Part shown: positions 40,301 through 48,552 of the stretch, in pieces
How the letters are laid out: every line of letters starts with the position of its first letter
Numbering within the stretch: position 1 is the stretch's first letter
Assembly: GCF_001190925.1 (NCBI RefSeq)
Contig: NZ_CP011072.1
Coordinates: 1,116,001-1,180,000 of the forward strand
Origin: Azoarcus sp. CIB
GTDB lineage: Bacteria; Pseudomonadota; Gammaproteobacteria; Burkholderiales; Rhodocyclaceae
DNA length: 64,000 bases
Reading direction: 5' to 3'
Notes under the pieces: generated by a model
What the model was told of the DNA's origin: nothing
What the model saw: only the letters and a program-made list of their open reading frames with translations
Database searches by the model: none
Translations under genes and position numbers: made by a program

Positions 40301-41385
40301 CGCTGTTCCAGCAGTACGCCGGCCAGCACGATCAGCAGCATCGCGATGATCTCGACGTGCATGTGCAGCAGCGTCGTCCAGCCCAGCGCGGAGCGGTCGA
40401 CCACGTGATAGACGGTCCAAGGCGCGTTCTTCAGGCGTACGCCCGCCAGCAGCCAGCCGTCGTGCTCGCTGTAGCCGGTTGTCGCGACGTCGACGAGCTG
40501 CGGAAGGTGGCCGGAGAGCTCGCGTGGCAGCGTGCGGTCGACGAGGCGGACTTCCGAATCGCCCTGCTTCACGATTTCGGGATCGGCAATCAGCTGGCCC
40601 TGCTCGTTGGCGACGAACATGCGGCCGATCTCCATGCCAGGGCCGCCGAGGTAACCGTTCAGGGTCGCGAGCGTGATGTCGAGCGCGATGATGGCGCGGA
40701 AGCGACCCGCCTGATCGTATACCGGCGCCGTCACCGAACTCATCATGCCCTTGCCCGCTTCGTCGACGTAGGCCTCGCTCCAGTGCAGTGCGCGACCGGG
40801 ATTGTTTTCCGGCGCGGCGCGTGTGACGACCGGATGGGTGAGCATCTCGTCGCGCCAGGTCAGGTACTTCCACTGCGCATCGAGCGGATAGATGCTGACG
40901 AAGCCCGAGCGCGACGTGTAGTACACCCACGCCGCCTGCGGAACGTTCTCGCGCACGCGCTGGAACACCGGGATCAGGTGCAGCGCGACCTCGATCTCGC
41001 GTTCCATCGGCCCGGGAAGGGCCGCGGGATCACCGCGGCCGAAGACGTAAGCGCCGAGGCCGGGCGGCAGATCGTCCGGGACGCGCGTCGTCGCGAACAG
41101 GCCCGGTTCGGGGAACACCGTGACCGCGTCGCGCAGCGGGCTGCGCGCATGGACGACCTCGTCGCGCAGCGCACGTTCCGCCTCTACGCGCAGGATTGCG
41201 ACGTGATCGGTGGCGGACTTCGCCGTGGCATCGAGCGCCCCGCCCATCGCCTGCAGGCTCTCGCCGGAAAGGCGCAGCGCCGCGGCGACGCGGAAGGACC
41301 ACAGCTCGTAGAAGCCGAAGCCCGCGAGCCCGATCACTGCGGCGTACGCGATGAGCACGACCCGGTTGAGCTGCGGAGCTTTCAC
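37342..41385 (-). CDS. Membrane PAS/GGDEF/EAL c-di-GMP protein with C-terminal CZB zinc-sensor domain
   Basis: A 1347-residue protein. An N-terminal membrane helix (residues about 8-28) and a periplasmic dCache-like sensor lead to a second helix near 345-365. Three or four PAS domains follow (GIVITDRASAIEYTNPAFSRITGYP; GIMTADAHGVITAVNPAFTAITGY). GGDEF is intact (RFGGDEF) with an RxxD inhibitory site (REQD). EAL is intact (EALIRW, DDFGTGFSSLSYL, EGVETGEQ). The last about 150 residues match a chemoreceptor zinc-binding domain (AHLNWRKRL, CELGQWIDG, HKDFHRLA, giving His/Cys/His/His). CZB usually senses zinc, pH or hypochlorous acid. Net synthase or esterase activity cannot be told. Confidence 0.92.
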   Translation of the reverse strand: MKAPQLNRVVLIAYAAVIGLAGFGFYELWSFRVAAALRLSGESLQAMGGALDATAKSATDHVAILRVEAERALRDEVVHARSPLRDAVTVFPEPGLFATTRVPDDLPPGLGAYVFGRGDPAALPGPMEREIEVALHLIPVFQRVRENVPQAAWVYYTSRSGFVSIYPLDAQWKYLTWRDEMLTHPVVTRAAPENNPGRALHWSEAYVDEAGKGMMSSVTAPVYDQAGRFRAIIALDITLATLNGYLGGPGMEIGRMFVANEQGQLIADPEIVKQGDSEVRLVDRTLPRELSGHLPQLVDVATTGYSEHDGWLLAGVRLKNAPWTVYHVVDRSALGWTTLLHMHVEIIAMLLIVLAGVLLEQRRRAAHRLHLYKVAVDASTSGIVITDRASAIEYTNPAFSRITGYPAHEALGRTPALFRSGKTPRELYEDLWNVILRGESWQGELLNRRKNGELYWSDLRIAPILAPGGEPQQFVGVMNDVSAPKEAMRALVDSESYNKTLFEHSHIAQAILDPGTRRFIDCNDAAAALCGYPDRRSMIGRSPLDLAAPVQPDGRPSGEAGNDQLSRCLDTRVSVFEWRNRRPDGEEWDAEIRCMSFRHGDRTLLQLSMQDITERKRIETRMKQAMVVFNASSQGIMTADAHGVITAVNPAFTAITGYAAEEVLGRKPSLLASGRHDAAYYANMWKSLAETGRWESEIWNRRKSGEIYPQWQTISAIYDDRGAVTGYISLFNDITQRKQQEEAIWRQANFDPLTSLANRSLLQDRLDQAMTHARRNHTHVGLLFLDLDGFKWINDTLGHDTGDELLVEVARRLTFCVREQDTVARFGGDEFTIVIHDLAKPDDLNAIAEKIVSVLRDPFSLGGMQHRMSGSVGITVYPDDGEDLQTLFRNADIAMYKSKQAGKNRFQFYAREMQSDALARMQLEADLRTALEQQAFSLHYQPIVDSDSGELVGAEALIRWFHPVRGPVSPLEFIPVAEDSGLIIGIGEWALREAARQSRAWREQGHGTLRLAVNMSGVQFRESGLPDLIAGVLSEFGMDRGSLMVEITESVLMGGSESMEARMRDIKALGIGYALDDFGTGFSSLSYLKRFPVDIVKIDRSFISDCPDDRNDAHLVEAIINMAHSLGLHVTAEGVETGEQVSFLRELGCDFLQGYLIGKPLPPEEFEAMLQKHFLLASVDDLGPEESRLLTALRRDDLDVDAWLRRLLGERSPDLAAFMEREGWRRHGLDLKQAIEAHLNWRKRLNAYVSGRSNAEALDVAEAGSVSLCELGQWIDGNDALAADRLGHLTRMHKDFHRLAGQIVADYNHGYQASARRSLAGLKFRTASRDLVIALIDCFDDRSGSGG

Positions 41386-41564
41386 ACGCCACCTGATTCG
41401 CTGGGGGGACGACCAATCCCTTCAAATCTAACGTATTACGGTGACGGGAAGATGCGAAATGACGACCGGGCACCCAATTTCTCACGAATCGGATGTTGCG
41501 ATAGTTCGGGCGGCCATTAATCCGGCAAGCAATTGCGTGATGTCAGGTTGAGAGCAGCACGGTC

Positions 41565-41669
41565 ACTCCCTCCCCTTCAAGGGGAGGGTTGGGGTGGGGA
41601 TGGGTTTAGCCTACGTCGCAGAAACCCATCCCCCTCCTAACCTCCCCCCTTGAAAAGGGGAGGAACCGG
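41565..41669 (-). repeat. Dispersed palindromic repeat, copy 2
   Basis: The reverse complement matches copy 1 (16598-16701) along both arms; only the roughly 15-base centre differs. It fills most of the 306-base gap between the c-di-GMP gene and the DUF302 gene. The rest of that gap (41386-41564) holds the leftward promoter region of the c-di-GMP gene, with no further structure I can name. Confidence 0.8.
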
Positions 41670-41691
41670 TTTGATTACCGCCCTAACAAGA

Positions 41692-42087
41692 TCAGCGCGT
41701 CAGGCCGGCGTTGTCGACGGTGCGCTCGACGATGCGGCGCAGCAGGGCGCGTGCGAACTCGCCGGCGGGCGATTGCAGCGCCGCCGGGCGCACAGCCAAA
41801 AAAACCGTGCGCGGCCGGCCGGGCAGCGTGTACAGCGCCACCGTCATCGGGCACAGCGCGATGTTGCGCACGTCCTCGGCGATCATGCGGCCCGAGACCT
41901 GCGCGCTGCAGAAGGAAAAGATCTCCGCCTCGCCGTAGAAGTCCGCGCGGTGGCCGAGATCTGGCGCGGTGCGCGCGAGCATGTCGCCGAACGGGCTCAC
42001 CGCCGGCGGCGCCAGCCCCTCGTCGACGAAGGCGTCGAGCAGTGCTGCGCGCGCGTCCGCGTAGGCGAGCGGCTGCAGTTCGCGCAC
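41692..42087 (-). CDS. DUF302 family protein, start uncertain (probably exported)
   Basis: From the GTG at 42087 this is 131 residues with DUF302 marks (FSFCSAQVSGRMIAEDVRNIALCPM, then VALYTLPG). The frame continues upstream and encodes a convincing signal peptide (RAGLVFFVAALLSAVAPARA then ADDIVVREL). In that extension there is no ATG, GTG or TTG. A CTG at 42219 overlaps the receptor stop (CTGA), mimicking a coupled start. The real product is probably about 175 residues and exported, started from a non-standard codon. It is immediately downstream of the PqqU-like receptor gene. Confidence 0.7.
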   Translation of the reverse strand: MRELQPLAYADARAALLDAFVDEGLAPPAVSPFGDMLARTAPDLGHRADFYGEAEIFSFCSAQVSGRMIAEDVRNIALCPMTVALYTLPGRPRTVFLAVRPAALQSPAGEFARALLRRIVERTVDNAGLTR

Positions 42088-42215
42088 GACGATGTCGTCT
42101 GCAGCCCGCGCCGGCGCGACGGCCGACAGCAGTGCCGCGACGAAAAAAACGAGCCCCGCCCGAACGAGCCGGGCAGGGCGGAAGCTGACGCCGCGAAGGA
42201 GGAGTTCGGGTCCGG

Positions 42216-44375
42216 TCAGAATCGGTAGCTCGTCTTGATGCCCGCGTACACGCTGCGGGTCGGGCCGGGTTCATAGAAGCGGTCGTTGCCGTCGCCGACG
42301 ATCACCGAGGCGACGTGTTCCTTGTCGAACAGGTTATCCACGCGCACCATCTCCTGGAAGGTCCAGTTCCCCGAACGCTGCTCGGCGGTCAGGCGCAGGT
42401 TCGCCAGTGTGTAGCCCGGTGCGGCGCGCTTGGTGTTGGTGTCCTCGACGTAGACCTTGCTCCGGTGCAGAATTTCGACGGCGGTCGCCAAGCCTGCGCG
42501 CGGCTTCCATTCCAATTCGGCATAGGCCGAGAGTGCGGGGATGCCGGGGATGCGCTTGCCGTCATCGACGGGGCGGCCGCCTGCGACGAAGGCGTCATCG
42601 TAGACCGCGTGCAGTCTCGTCACCGACAGCTTCCCGCGCCAGTTGCGCGAAAACTCCGTGTCGGCCGCGAGCTCGATGCCCTGGCGCAGGGTCGAGCCGG
42701 CGTTCTTGAACACCGTGCGCCCGCCCAGGGCGCTGTCCACGACCAGTTCGTCCTTTGTGCGGATCTCGAACACAGCGACGTTCACGCGGGTGTTCTCGCC
42801 GACGAAGGCCTTCGCGCCGAGTTCGTACTGCTTGCTGGTGGCCGGCTTCAGGCCGAAGTTGAAACCGTCCGTCGAGGTCGTGCCCGAATAGGAAAGCTCC
42901 GTCAGCGTCGGCGTCTCGAAGCCGCGCGCCGCGCTCGCGTATAGGTTCACCACCGGGCTCAGGTGATAGACGATGCCCAGCGCCGGCGTCGTCTTGCGAT
43001 AGCGGATGTCGCCGCTGTCGTCGGGGTTGCCGGTCACGATGTACTTGTCGTCCACCTCGAACTTCACGTCGCTGTGGCGCAGGCCGGCCTGCAGCGTCCA
43101 CTGGTCGAGCTTCCAACTGCCCTGCACGTAAGGATCGACGCTCGTCACCGTGTCGGTCTCGTTCCTGCGCAGCCGCCCCTTCACCCCCACCGCGGTCGGC
43201 GTGATGGCGCTGCCGCGGAAGTTCTCGAAGCCCTTGCGCGCATCCTCCGAGCGGTCGTAATCGACGCCCCCCGTCAGCGTCAGCTCGCCGGGGCCTGCCG
43301 TCAGCGTGTGCGTCCAGCGCGCGCCGAGGCCGTGGAAACTGCGGTCGAAGTCGATGACTCCGCCCGAATGGCGCGGCCGCGTCACGATGTTCTGGACGGC
43401 TGTGGGGATCGCTTGGTATTGCGTCACGCTGCGTTCGCCCGCATACGCGGACAGGTGCAGCCGCCCCGGGCCGAAGCGCCGTTCGTAGGTCGCCCCGCCC
43501 TGGCGGTGGTCGATGCTCTTGCGGGTGTTGAAGGTCTCCGCCACGCTTTCGACGTCCCGCGGATCGTCCTTGAACGTATCCCAAGTCAGGCCCAGCGGGT
43601 CGTCGGTGTCATCCTGCCGCAGCGCATTCGCCACCAGCGTCAGCTTGCTGTCCTGATCCGGGCGGAACAGCAGCTTGCCGAACAACTGATCGCGTGTCGC
43701 GGCGCTGTGGTCGCGGTAGCCGTCGGTATCGAAGCGCGACGCGTCGACGACGTAACCCACGCCGTTCTTCTCGCCCTCGGCGCCGATATCCACCTTGGTC
43801 GTGCCCCACGAACCGCCCAGCACCCCGCCGCGCAGCGTCGGCGCACCCTTCGGATCGCGCGAGAACAGCTGGATCACGCCCCCGGCATGGTTGCCATACA
43901 CGGTCGAGAACGGCCCGCGCATCACCTCGATGCGTTCGGCCGTGTCGAGGTTGAAGGTCGCCGCCTGGCCCTGTCCGTCCGGTGTGCTGGCCGGGATGCC
44001 GTCGGCGATCAGCTTCACGCCGCGCACGCCGAAGGCCGCCCGGCTGCCGAAGCCGCGCACCGAAATCTGCAGATCCTGCGCGTAGTTCTGGCGGTTCTGC
44101 ACCACCAGCCCCGGCACCCCCGCGAGCGCCTCGGACGCATTCACGCCGAGATTGCCCGCCTGCACCCCCCGCATATCCACCGCATCCACGGAGAAGGGCA
44201 GGTCGAAGCTTTCGGCCTCGACGCGGCTGCCCGTGACCACCACCGGGTTCAGTATCGGAGCAGGCTCCGCGGCCCGAACGGTGGAGGCCCCCACACAGGC
44301 AAGCAGCGCCAAGGGAAGCGGCCGAAGCCGGGTACGCGGGGAGGGAGCGAGCGATTTGCGGGTGGAAGCGAACAT
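42216..44375 (-). CDS. pqqU: PqqU (YncD)-like TonB-dependent receptor
   Basis: A 719-residue outer-membrane receptor with signal peptide (cut near VRA-AEP), a plug domain (VVVTGSRVEAESFD) and a 22-strand barrel ending in Phe (TSYRF). Long stretches resemble E. coli YncD/PqqU, the receptor for pyrroloquinoline quinone: VPGLVVQNRQNYAQDLQIS, VRGFGSRAAFGVRGVKL, MRGPFSTVYGN, RDHSGAxx-like SRFDTDGYRDHSAA, RVDNLFDKEHVASVIV. PQQ uptake is therefore the best guess. No pqq synthesis or PQQ-enzyme gene is in the window. The gene may be coupled to the DUF302 frame. Confidence 0.85.
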   Translation of the reverse strand: MFASTRKSLAPSPRTRLRPLPLALLACVGASTVRAAEPAPILNPVVVTGSRVEAESFDLPFSVDAVDMRGVQAGNLGVNASEALAGVPGLVVQNRQNYAQDLQISVRGFGSRAAFGVRGVKLIADGIPASTPDGQGQAATFNLDTAERIEVMRGPFSTVYGNHAGGVIQLFSRDPKGAPTLRGGVLGGSWGTTKVDIGAEGEKNGVGYVVDASRFDTDGYRDHSAATRDQLFGKLLFRPDQDSKLTLVANALRQDDTDDPLGLTWDTFKDDPRDVESVAETFNTRKSIDHRQGGATYERRFGPGRLHLSAYAGERSVTQYQAIPTAVQNIVTRPRHSGGVIDFDRSFHGLGARWTHTLTAGPGELTLTGGVDYDRSEDARKGFENFRGSAITPTAVGVKGRLRRNETDTVTSVDPYVQGSWKLDQWTLQAGLRHSDVKFEVDDKYIVTGNPDDSGDIRYRKTTPALGIVYHLSPVVNLYASAARGFETPTLTELSYSGTTSTDGFNFGLKPATSKQYELGAKAFVGENTRVNVAVFEIRTKDELVVDSALGGRTVFKNAGSTLRQGIELAADTEFSRNWRGKLSVTRLHAVYDDAFVAGGRPVDDGKRIPGIPALSAYAELEWKPRAGLATAVEILHRSKVYVEDTNTKRAAPGYTLANLRLTAEQRSGNWTFQEMVRVDNLFDKEHVASVIVGDGNDRFYEPGPTRSVYAGIKTSYRF

Positions 44376-44523
44376 GATTCCGGATCCTGTCGGTTGGAGT
44401 ACGCCGCGTGTGGCGTTTGTACCAACTTTACGGAGCCGCGCACAGTCCCGCGTCCAAAAGTCCGCGGAATCGCACTACAGAAAATCATGAGATTTCACTC
44501 GGGGAACGCCGGTGCGCGCCGCG

Positions 44524-44853
44524 TCAACCGTGCCAGATCACCAAATACTTCTGCCGCCACCGCAACGAGCGCCACCACCGTTCCCCGGCCTCGTACAGCG
44601 CGACCCCGTCGGCGGACAAGGTGTAATAGTGCGCGCGCGTCCCTTCCTTCGCGCAGGGCACGATGTAACCGTTGCGCTCCAGAAAGCCGAAGTAATGCAC
44701 TGCCATCGGCGCGCCTTCAAGGTGCGTCAGGCAGGAGAGATCCCAAAGGTGTATGAACGGATGCCCCGCACGCATCGACCGCAGCATCTGCAGCACGTGC
44801 CAGCGATGCGGAACGGGTTCGCGGCGAGGAGCATCATCGGCACGCGGCAGCAT
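44524..44853 (-). CDS. Small winged-helix protein, probable transcription regulator
   Basis: A 109-residue protein from the ATG at 44853, with GGAG upstream. It shows a winged-helix pattern: LQMLRSM helix, LWDLSCLTHLEGAPMAVHYFGFLERNGYIVPC as helix-turn-helix, then EGTRAHYYTLSADGVALYEAG as the wing. This resembles small ArsR/PadR- or MarR-like regulators. It lies upstream of the pqqU-like gene, about 150 bases away on the same strand, so it may control that gene. The frame is open further upstream without similarity. Confidence 0.6.
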   Translation of the reverse strand: MLPRADDAPRREPVPHRWHVLQMLRSMRAGHPFIHLWDLSCLTHLEGAPMAVHYFGFLERNGYIVPCAKEGTRAHYYTLSADGVALYEAGERWWRSLRWRQKYLVIWHG

Positions 44854-45237
44854 CACACTCTCCAGGGTCCTGCGTTTCCAGGGCAAGCCCGACAAGGCAT
44901 CCCGCTCGTTCCATACGCCAACGTCGGCAGTGGAGCGGCAGCCAGCCGCGAACCGCATGCAGCCAACCAAGCCTTGCCTCGGACCAGCACGAGCGACGCC
45001 GGATGAGCCTTCATCCCGTTCGCCTGCGCAGCCGACAATTGATTTATAGCCCGCAGGATGCCGCTTGTCTTCGAGTCGGCGAGGGTGATGTGTGATGGTG
45101 CGACGGCGCGGTTGGCGCGATCGATTTCGTGCCTGACGGGACGGTGAAATGCGCATCCGCCCGTCTCCGACGCCTGGCGCTATCCAGCTTCGGGGGGCAG
45201 CCGCGGCGCCGCCCGTTCCGATACCCGGCTCGCAACC
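44854..45237. other. 384-base region without a recognisable gene
   Basis: It lies between the winged-helix gene and the OsmC-YcaO gene. On the minus strand TATAAA (45048-45043) could be a -10 box for the winged-helix gene, leaving a leader of about 180 bases. Open frames here have no coding character. No repeat or RNA structure was recognised. Confidence 0.4.
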
Positions 45238-47442
45238 CTAACTGGATAAAGCCGCCACCTTGGCGCGTGCGACGTGCAGTTTCTTGTAGCTATCGATCAG
45301 GCGCTGGTGCCTGTCGAGCCCTTCCAGTTTCATGCTCGTTGGCGTCAGCCCGAAGAAGCGCACGCTGCCGTCTACCGACCCCATCACCGCATCCATCCGC
45401 GGGTTGCCAAACATCCGACGGAAATTGGCCTCGTAATCGTCCAGTTCCAGCTCGTCGTCCAGCAGCACCTCCAGCACCACATTCAAGGCCTGATAAAACA
45501 ATCCGCGCTCGACCGTGTTTTCGTTGTATTGCAGGAAGGCTTCCACCAGCTCTTTCGCCGCTTCAAATTGCTTCAGGGCAAGATGAATCAGCAGTTTCAA
45601 CTCCAGAACCGTGAGCTGACCCCAGACCGTATTCTCGTCAAACTCGATACCGATCAAGGTGATGATGTCGGTGTAATCATCAAGCTCACTGTGTTCCAGG
45701 CGTTCGAGCAGTGCTTCCAGGCTGGCATCATCCAGGCGATGCAGGTTCAGGATATCGGCGCGGAACAACAGCGCCTTGTTGGTGTTGTCCCAGATCAGGT
45801 CTTCCACCGGATAGATTTCCGAATAACCCGGCACCAGGATGCGGCAGGCCGTTGCGCCGAGTTGGTCATGCACCGCCATATACACTTCCTTGCCCATGTC
45901 TTCGAGAATGCCGAGCAAGGCTGCGGCTTCCTCGGCATTGGAGTTTTCACCCTGGCCGGAAAAATCCCACTCGACAAAATCGAAATCGGCTTTGGCGCTG
46001 AAGAAGCGCCATGACACCACGCCGCTGGAATCGATGAAGTGTTCGACGAAGTTATTCGGCTCGGTTACGGCGTTGCTTTCGAAGGTGGGGCGGGGCAAGT
46101 CGTTCAGGCCTTCAAAACTGCGCCCCTGCAGCAACTCGGTCAGACTGCGTTCCAGCGCCACCTCCAGGCTGGGGTGCGCCCCGAACGACGCAAACACACC
46201 GCCGGTACGCGGATTCATCAAGGTGACGCACATCACCGGAAACTCCCCGCCCAGCGACGCATCCTTCACCAGCACCGGAAAGCCCTGCTTTTCCAGCTCC
46301 TCGATGCCGGCCAGAATGCCGGGATATTTCGCCAGCACGTCGTGCGGCACATCGGGCAGCGCGAGTTCGCCTTCCAGAATTTCACGCTTGACCGCCCGCT
46401 CGAAGATTTCCGACAGGCATTGCACCTGCGCTTCAGCCAGCGTATTGCCGGCACTCATGCCATTGCTGAGAAACAGGTTGTCGATCAGGTTGGTCGGGAA
46501 ATACACCACCTCGCCGTCCGACTGGCGCACATACGGCAGCGCACAGATGCCGCGCTGCACATTGCCGGAGTTGGTGTCGTACAAATGCGATCCACGCAAC
46601 TCGCCATCGGGGTTGTAGATCTGCAGGCAGTACTCGTCGAGAATTCCAGCCGGCAGCGCATCCTTGCGGCCCGGCTTAAACCAACGCTCGTTCGGGTAAT
46701 GCACAAACGTCGCGTTGGCAATGTCTTCCCCCCAGAACTGGTCGTTGTAAAAATGATTGCAATTCATGCGCTCGATGAATTCGCCCAACGCCGACGCCAG
46801 CGCGCTTTCCTTGGCGGCACCCTTGCCGTTGGTAAAACACATCGGCGAGTGCGCATCGCGGATATGCAGCGACCAAACGTTGGGAACCAGATTGCGCCAT
46901 GAAGCAATTTCAATCTTGATGCCCAGATCCGCCAAAACCCGCGACATATTGGCGATGGTTTTCTCCAGCGGCAGATCCTTTCCCGCAATATAGGTGCTTG
47001 CTTCTGAATCCGGGTTCAGCGTCAGCAAGGCCTGAGCATCGGCATCCAGATTTTTCACCTCCTCGATCACAAACTCAGGCCCGGTTTGCACGACCTTCTT
47101 CACCGTGCAACGCTCGATGGAGCGCAAGATGCCCTGACGGTCGGTGGCGGAGATATCCTCCGGCAACTCGACCTGGATCTTGAAAATCTGCTTGTAGCGA
47201 TTTTCCGGGTCGACAATATTGTTCTGCGACAGGCGGATGTTATCGGTAGGAATATTGCGGGTTTCGCAATACAGCTTCACAAAGTAAGCCGCACACAAAG
47301 CCGACGAAGCCAGAAAGTAATCAAACGGGCCAGGCGCCGAGCCATCGCCCTTATAGCGGATAGGCTGATCGGCCACCACCGTGAAGTCATCGAACTTGGC
47401 TTCAAGACGAAGCTTGTCGAGAAAATTGACCTTGATTTCCAT
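45238..47442 (-). CDS. ycaO: OsmC-YcaO fusion protein
   Basis: A 734-residue protein. Residues 1-140 are OsmC-like (VVADQPIRYKGDGSAPGPFDYFLASSALCAAYFVKLYC, whose cysteine is the usual peroxidatic position). Residues about 160-560 are a YcaO ATP-dependent cyclodehydratase-like domain (KGAAKESALASALGEFIERM; AEAQVQCLSEIFERAVK). The C-terminal third is helical, as in E. coli YcaO, which is linked to RimO methylthiolation of ribosomal protein S12. No precursor peptide or partner cyclodehydratase gene is nearby. The gene is clearly AT-richer than its neighbours, with many AAA/ATT-type codons, suggesting transfer from a less GC-rich proteobacterium. Confidence 0.9.
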   Translation of the reverse strand: MEIKVNFLDKLRLEAKFDDFTVVADQPIRYKGDGSAPGPFDYFLASSALCAAYFVKLYCETRNIPTDNIRLSQNNIVDPENRYKQIFKIQVELPEDISATDRQGILRSIERCTVKKVVQTGPEFVIEEVKNLDADAQALLTLNPDSEASTYIAGKDLPLEKTIANMSRVLADLGIKIEIASWRNLVPNVWSLHIRDAHSPMCFTNGKGAAKESALASALGEFIERMNCNHFYNDQFWGEDIANATFVHYPNERWFKPGRKDALPAGILDEYCLQIYNPDGELRGSHLYDTNSGNVQRGICALPYVRQSDGEVVYFPTNLIDNLFLSNGMSAGNTLAEAQVQCLSEIFERAVKREILEGELALPDVPHDVLAKYPGILAGIEELEKQGFPVLVKDASLGGEFPVMCVTLMNPRTGGVFASFGAHPSLEVALERSLTELLQGRSFEGLNDLPRPTFESNAVTEPNNFVEHFIDSSGVVSWRFFSAKADFDFVEWDFSGQGENSNAEEAAALLGILEDMGKEVYMAVHDQLGATACRILVPGYSEIYPVEDLIWDNTNKALLFRADILNLHRLDDASLEALLERLEHSELDDYTDIITLIGIEFDENTVWGQLTVLELKLLIHLALKQFEAAKELVEAFLQYNENTVERGLFYQALNVVLEVLLDDELELDDYEANFRRMFGNPRMDAVMGSVDGSVRFFGLTPTSMKLEGLDRHQRLIDSYKKLHVARAKVAALSS

Positions 47443-47592
47443 TGGGGAATCCTGAAATAGCGCTCAAAACGAATTGGCCGCCATTATCGCCGTTTTCTCC
47501 GTGGAAAAACCGTGCTTCTCGGCAGTTTGAGAATCCGGGTGATGGCTCCGACATTTGTGGCACAGTTACTTCGACCCGATCCGAAAGCTGTT

Positions 47593-48552
47593 TCAACGCT
47601 CCGTAAAGGGCGGGTTCTCCGTGGCGATGAGGCGGGCCTCGCGCCAGCTTCCGTCCCGGCAGAGCCCGCCGACCAGCGCGTGCAGCACCCTGGCGACTGC
47701 CAGGGTCGCCGCCGAGGCAGGGATATGCCGCGAGGCGCAGAGCACGACGCGTCGGGTGAGGTCTTCCGGTGCGATGGGTACGGCCTGTAGCGTGCCGGTG
47801 TCCAGTTCGTGCTGTAGCGGCATCGGTGGCAGCAGGGTGTGCCCGAGGCCGGCGAGCAGGCTGGTGCGCAGGATGCTGATGGAGCTGATGTCGGCGACGA
47901 CGTTGGGGGCGGCGAGGCCGGCCTTCCACGCTGCGGCGTCGACGATGGGGCGGACCCCGTGCGGCGATGCGGGCAGGATGAGGGGCATGCGTAACGCCTC
48001 GCGCAGGCTGATGGGGCCGCGTGGCGCATCCGGCGCTGCCGCGGGTGAAATCAGCAGCAGCGATTCCTCCAGCAGGGGGTAGCAGCGGAATTCGTCGAGG
48101 AGGCCGTCGTCGAAGAGGATCGCGAGATGGATCAGGCCGGTGCGCAACTGCGGGATCAGGTTGCCGGTGAGTTCCTCGGTCAGTTCCAGTTCGACGCGCG
48201 GCAAGGCCGAGCGCACCGCCTTGAGCAGGGGCAGTGCGAGCGCTTGCGAGACGCTGTGCGGTATGCCGAAGATCACCTTGCCTGCGGCTTCGCCCTCCGT
48301 CTGGGTGACGCTCTGCCGGGCATCCTCCACCTGGCGCAGGATGGATGCCGCGTGCGCATGGAAAGCCCGGCCGGCCGGTGTCAGTTCCACCCCGCGCGGC
48401 AGGCGGTGAAACAGCGGCCGGCCGAGTTCATCTTCCAGTTGGGCAAGTTGGTGGCTGAGCGCCGACTGCGCGACATGAACCAGCGCGGCGGCCTTGGAGA
48501 AGCTGCCGTGTTCGGCGATGGCGAGAAAGTAACGAAGCTGGCGCAGTTCCAT
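47593..48552 (-). CDS. LysR-family transcription regulator
   Basis: A 319-residue protein. The N-terminal helix-turn-helix is MELRQLRYFLAIAEHGSFSKAAALVHVAQSALSHQLAQLE, followed by the effector-binding half (VIFGIPHSVSQALALPLL). It resembles the Cbl/NAC-type and aromatic-pathway subgroup. No divergent target gene is present; the 346 bases upstream hold only a terminator. The target is unknown. Confidence 0.92.
   Translation of the reverse strand: MELRQLRYFLAIAEHGSFSKAAALVHVAQSALSHQLAQLEDELGRPLFHRLPRGVELTPAGRAFHAHAASILRQVEDARQSVTQTEGEAAGKVIFGIPHSVSQALALPLLKAVRSALPRVELELTEELTGNLIPQLRTGLIHLAILFDDGLLDEFRCYPLLEESLLLISPAAAPDAPRGPISLREALRMPLILPASPHGVRPIVDAAAWKAGLAAPNVVADISSISILRTSLLAGLGHTLLPPMPLQHELDTGTLQAVPIAPEDLTRRVVLCASRHIPASAATLAVARVLHALVGGLCRDGSWREARLIATENPPFTER

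Noticed and set aside
36310-41520. A 1736-codon open frame on the plus strand
   Set aside because: It lies entirely opposite the GGDEF/EAL and GH46-like genes. The product is Ala/Arg/Val/Asp-rich without motifs, the usual complement of GC-rich coding DNA, whereas the minus-strand products have clear domains.
44854-45156. N-terminal extension of the winged-helix protein to about 210 residues
   Set aside because: The added part is basic, low in hydrophobic pattern and unlike any domain; the ATG at 44853 has a good GGAG site.
45238-47442. A thiazole/oxazole-modified peptide cluster around the YcaO domain
   Set aside because: No precursor peptide, dehydrogenase or E1-like partner gene is adjacent, and the OsmC-YcaO layout is that of the non-biosynthetic YcaO group.
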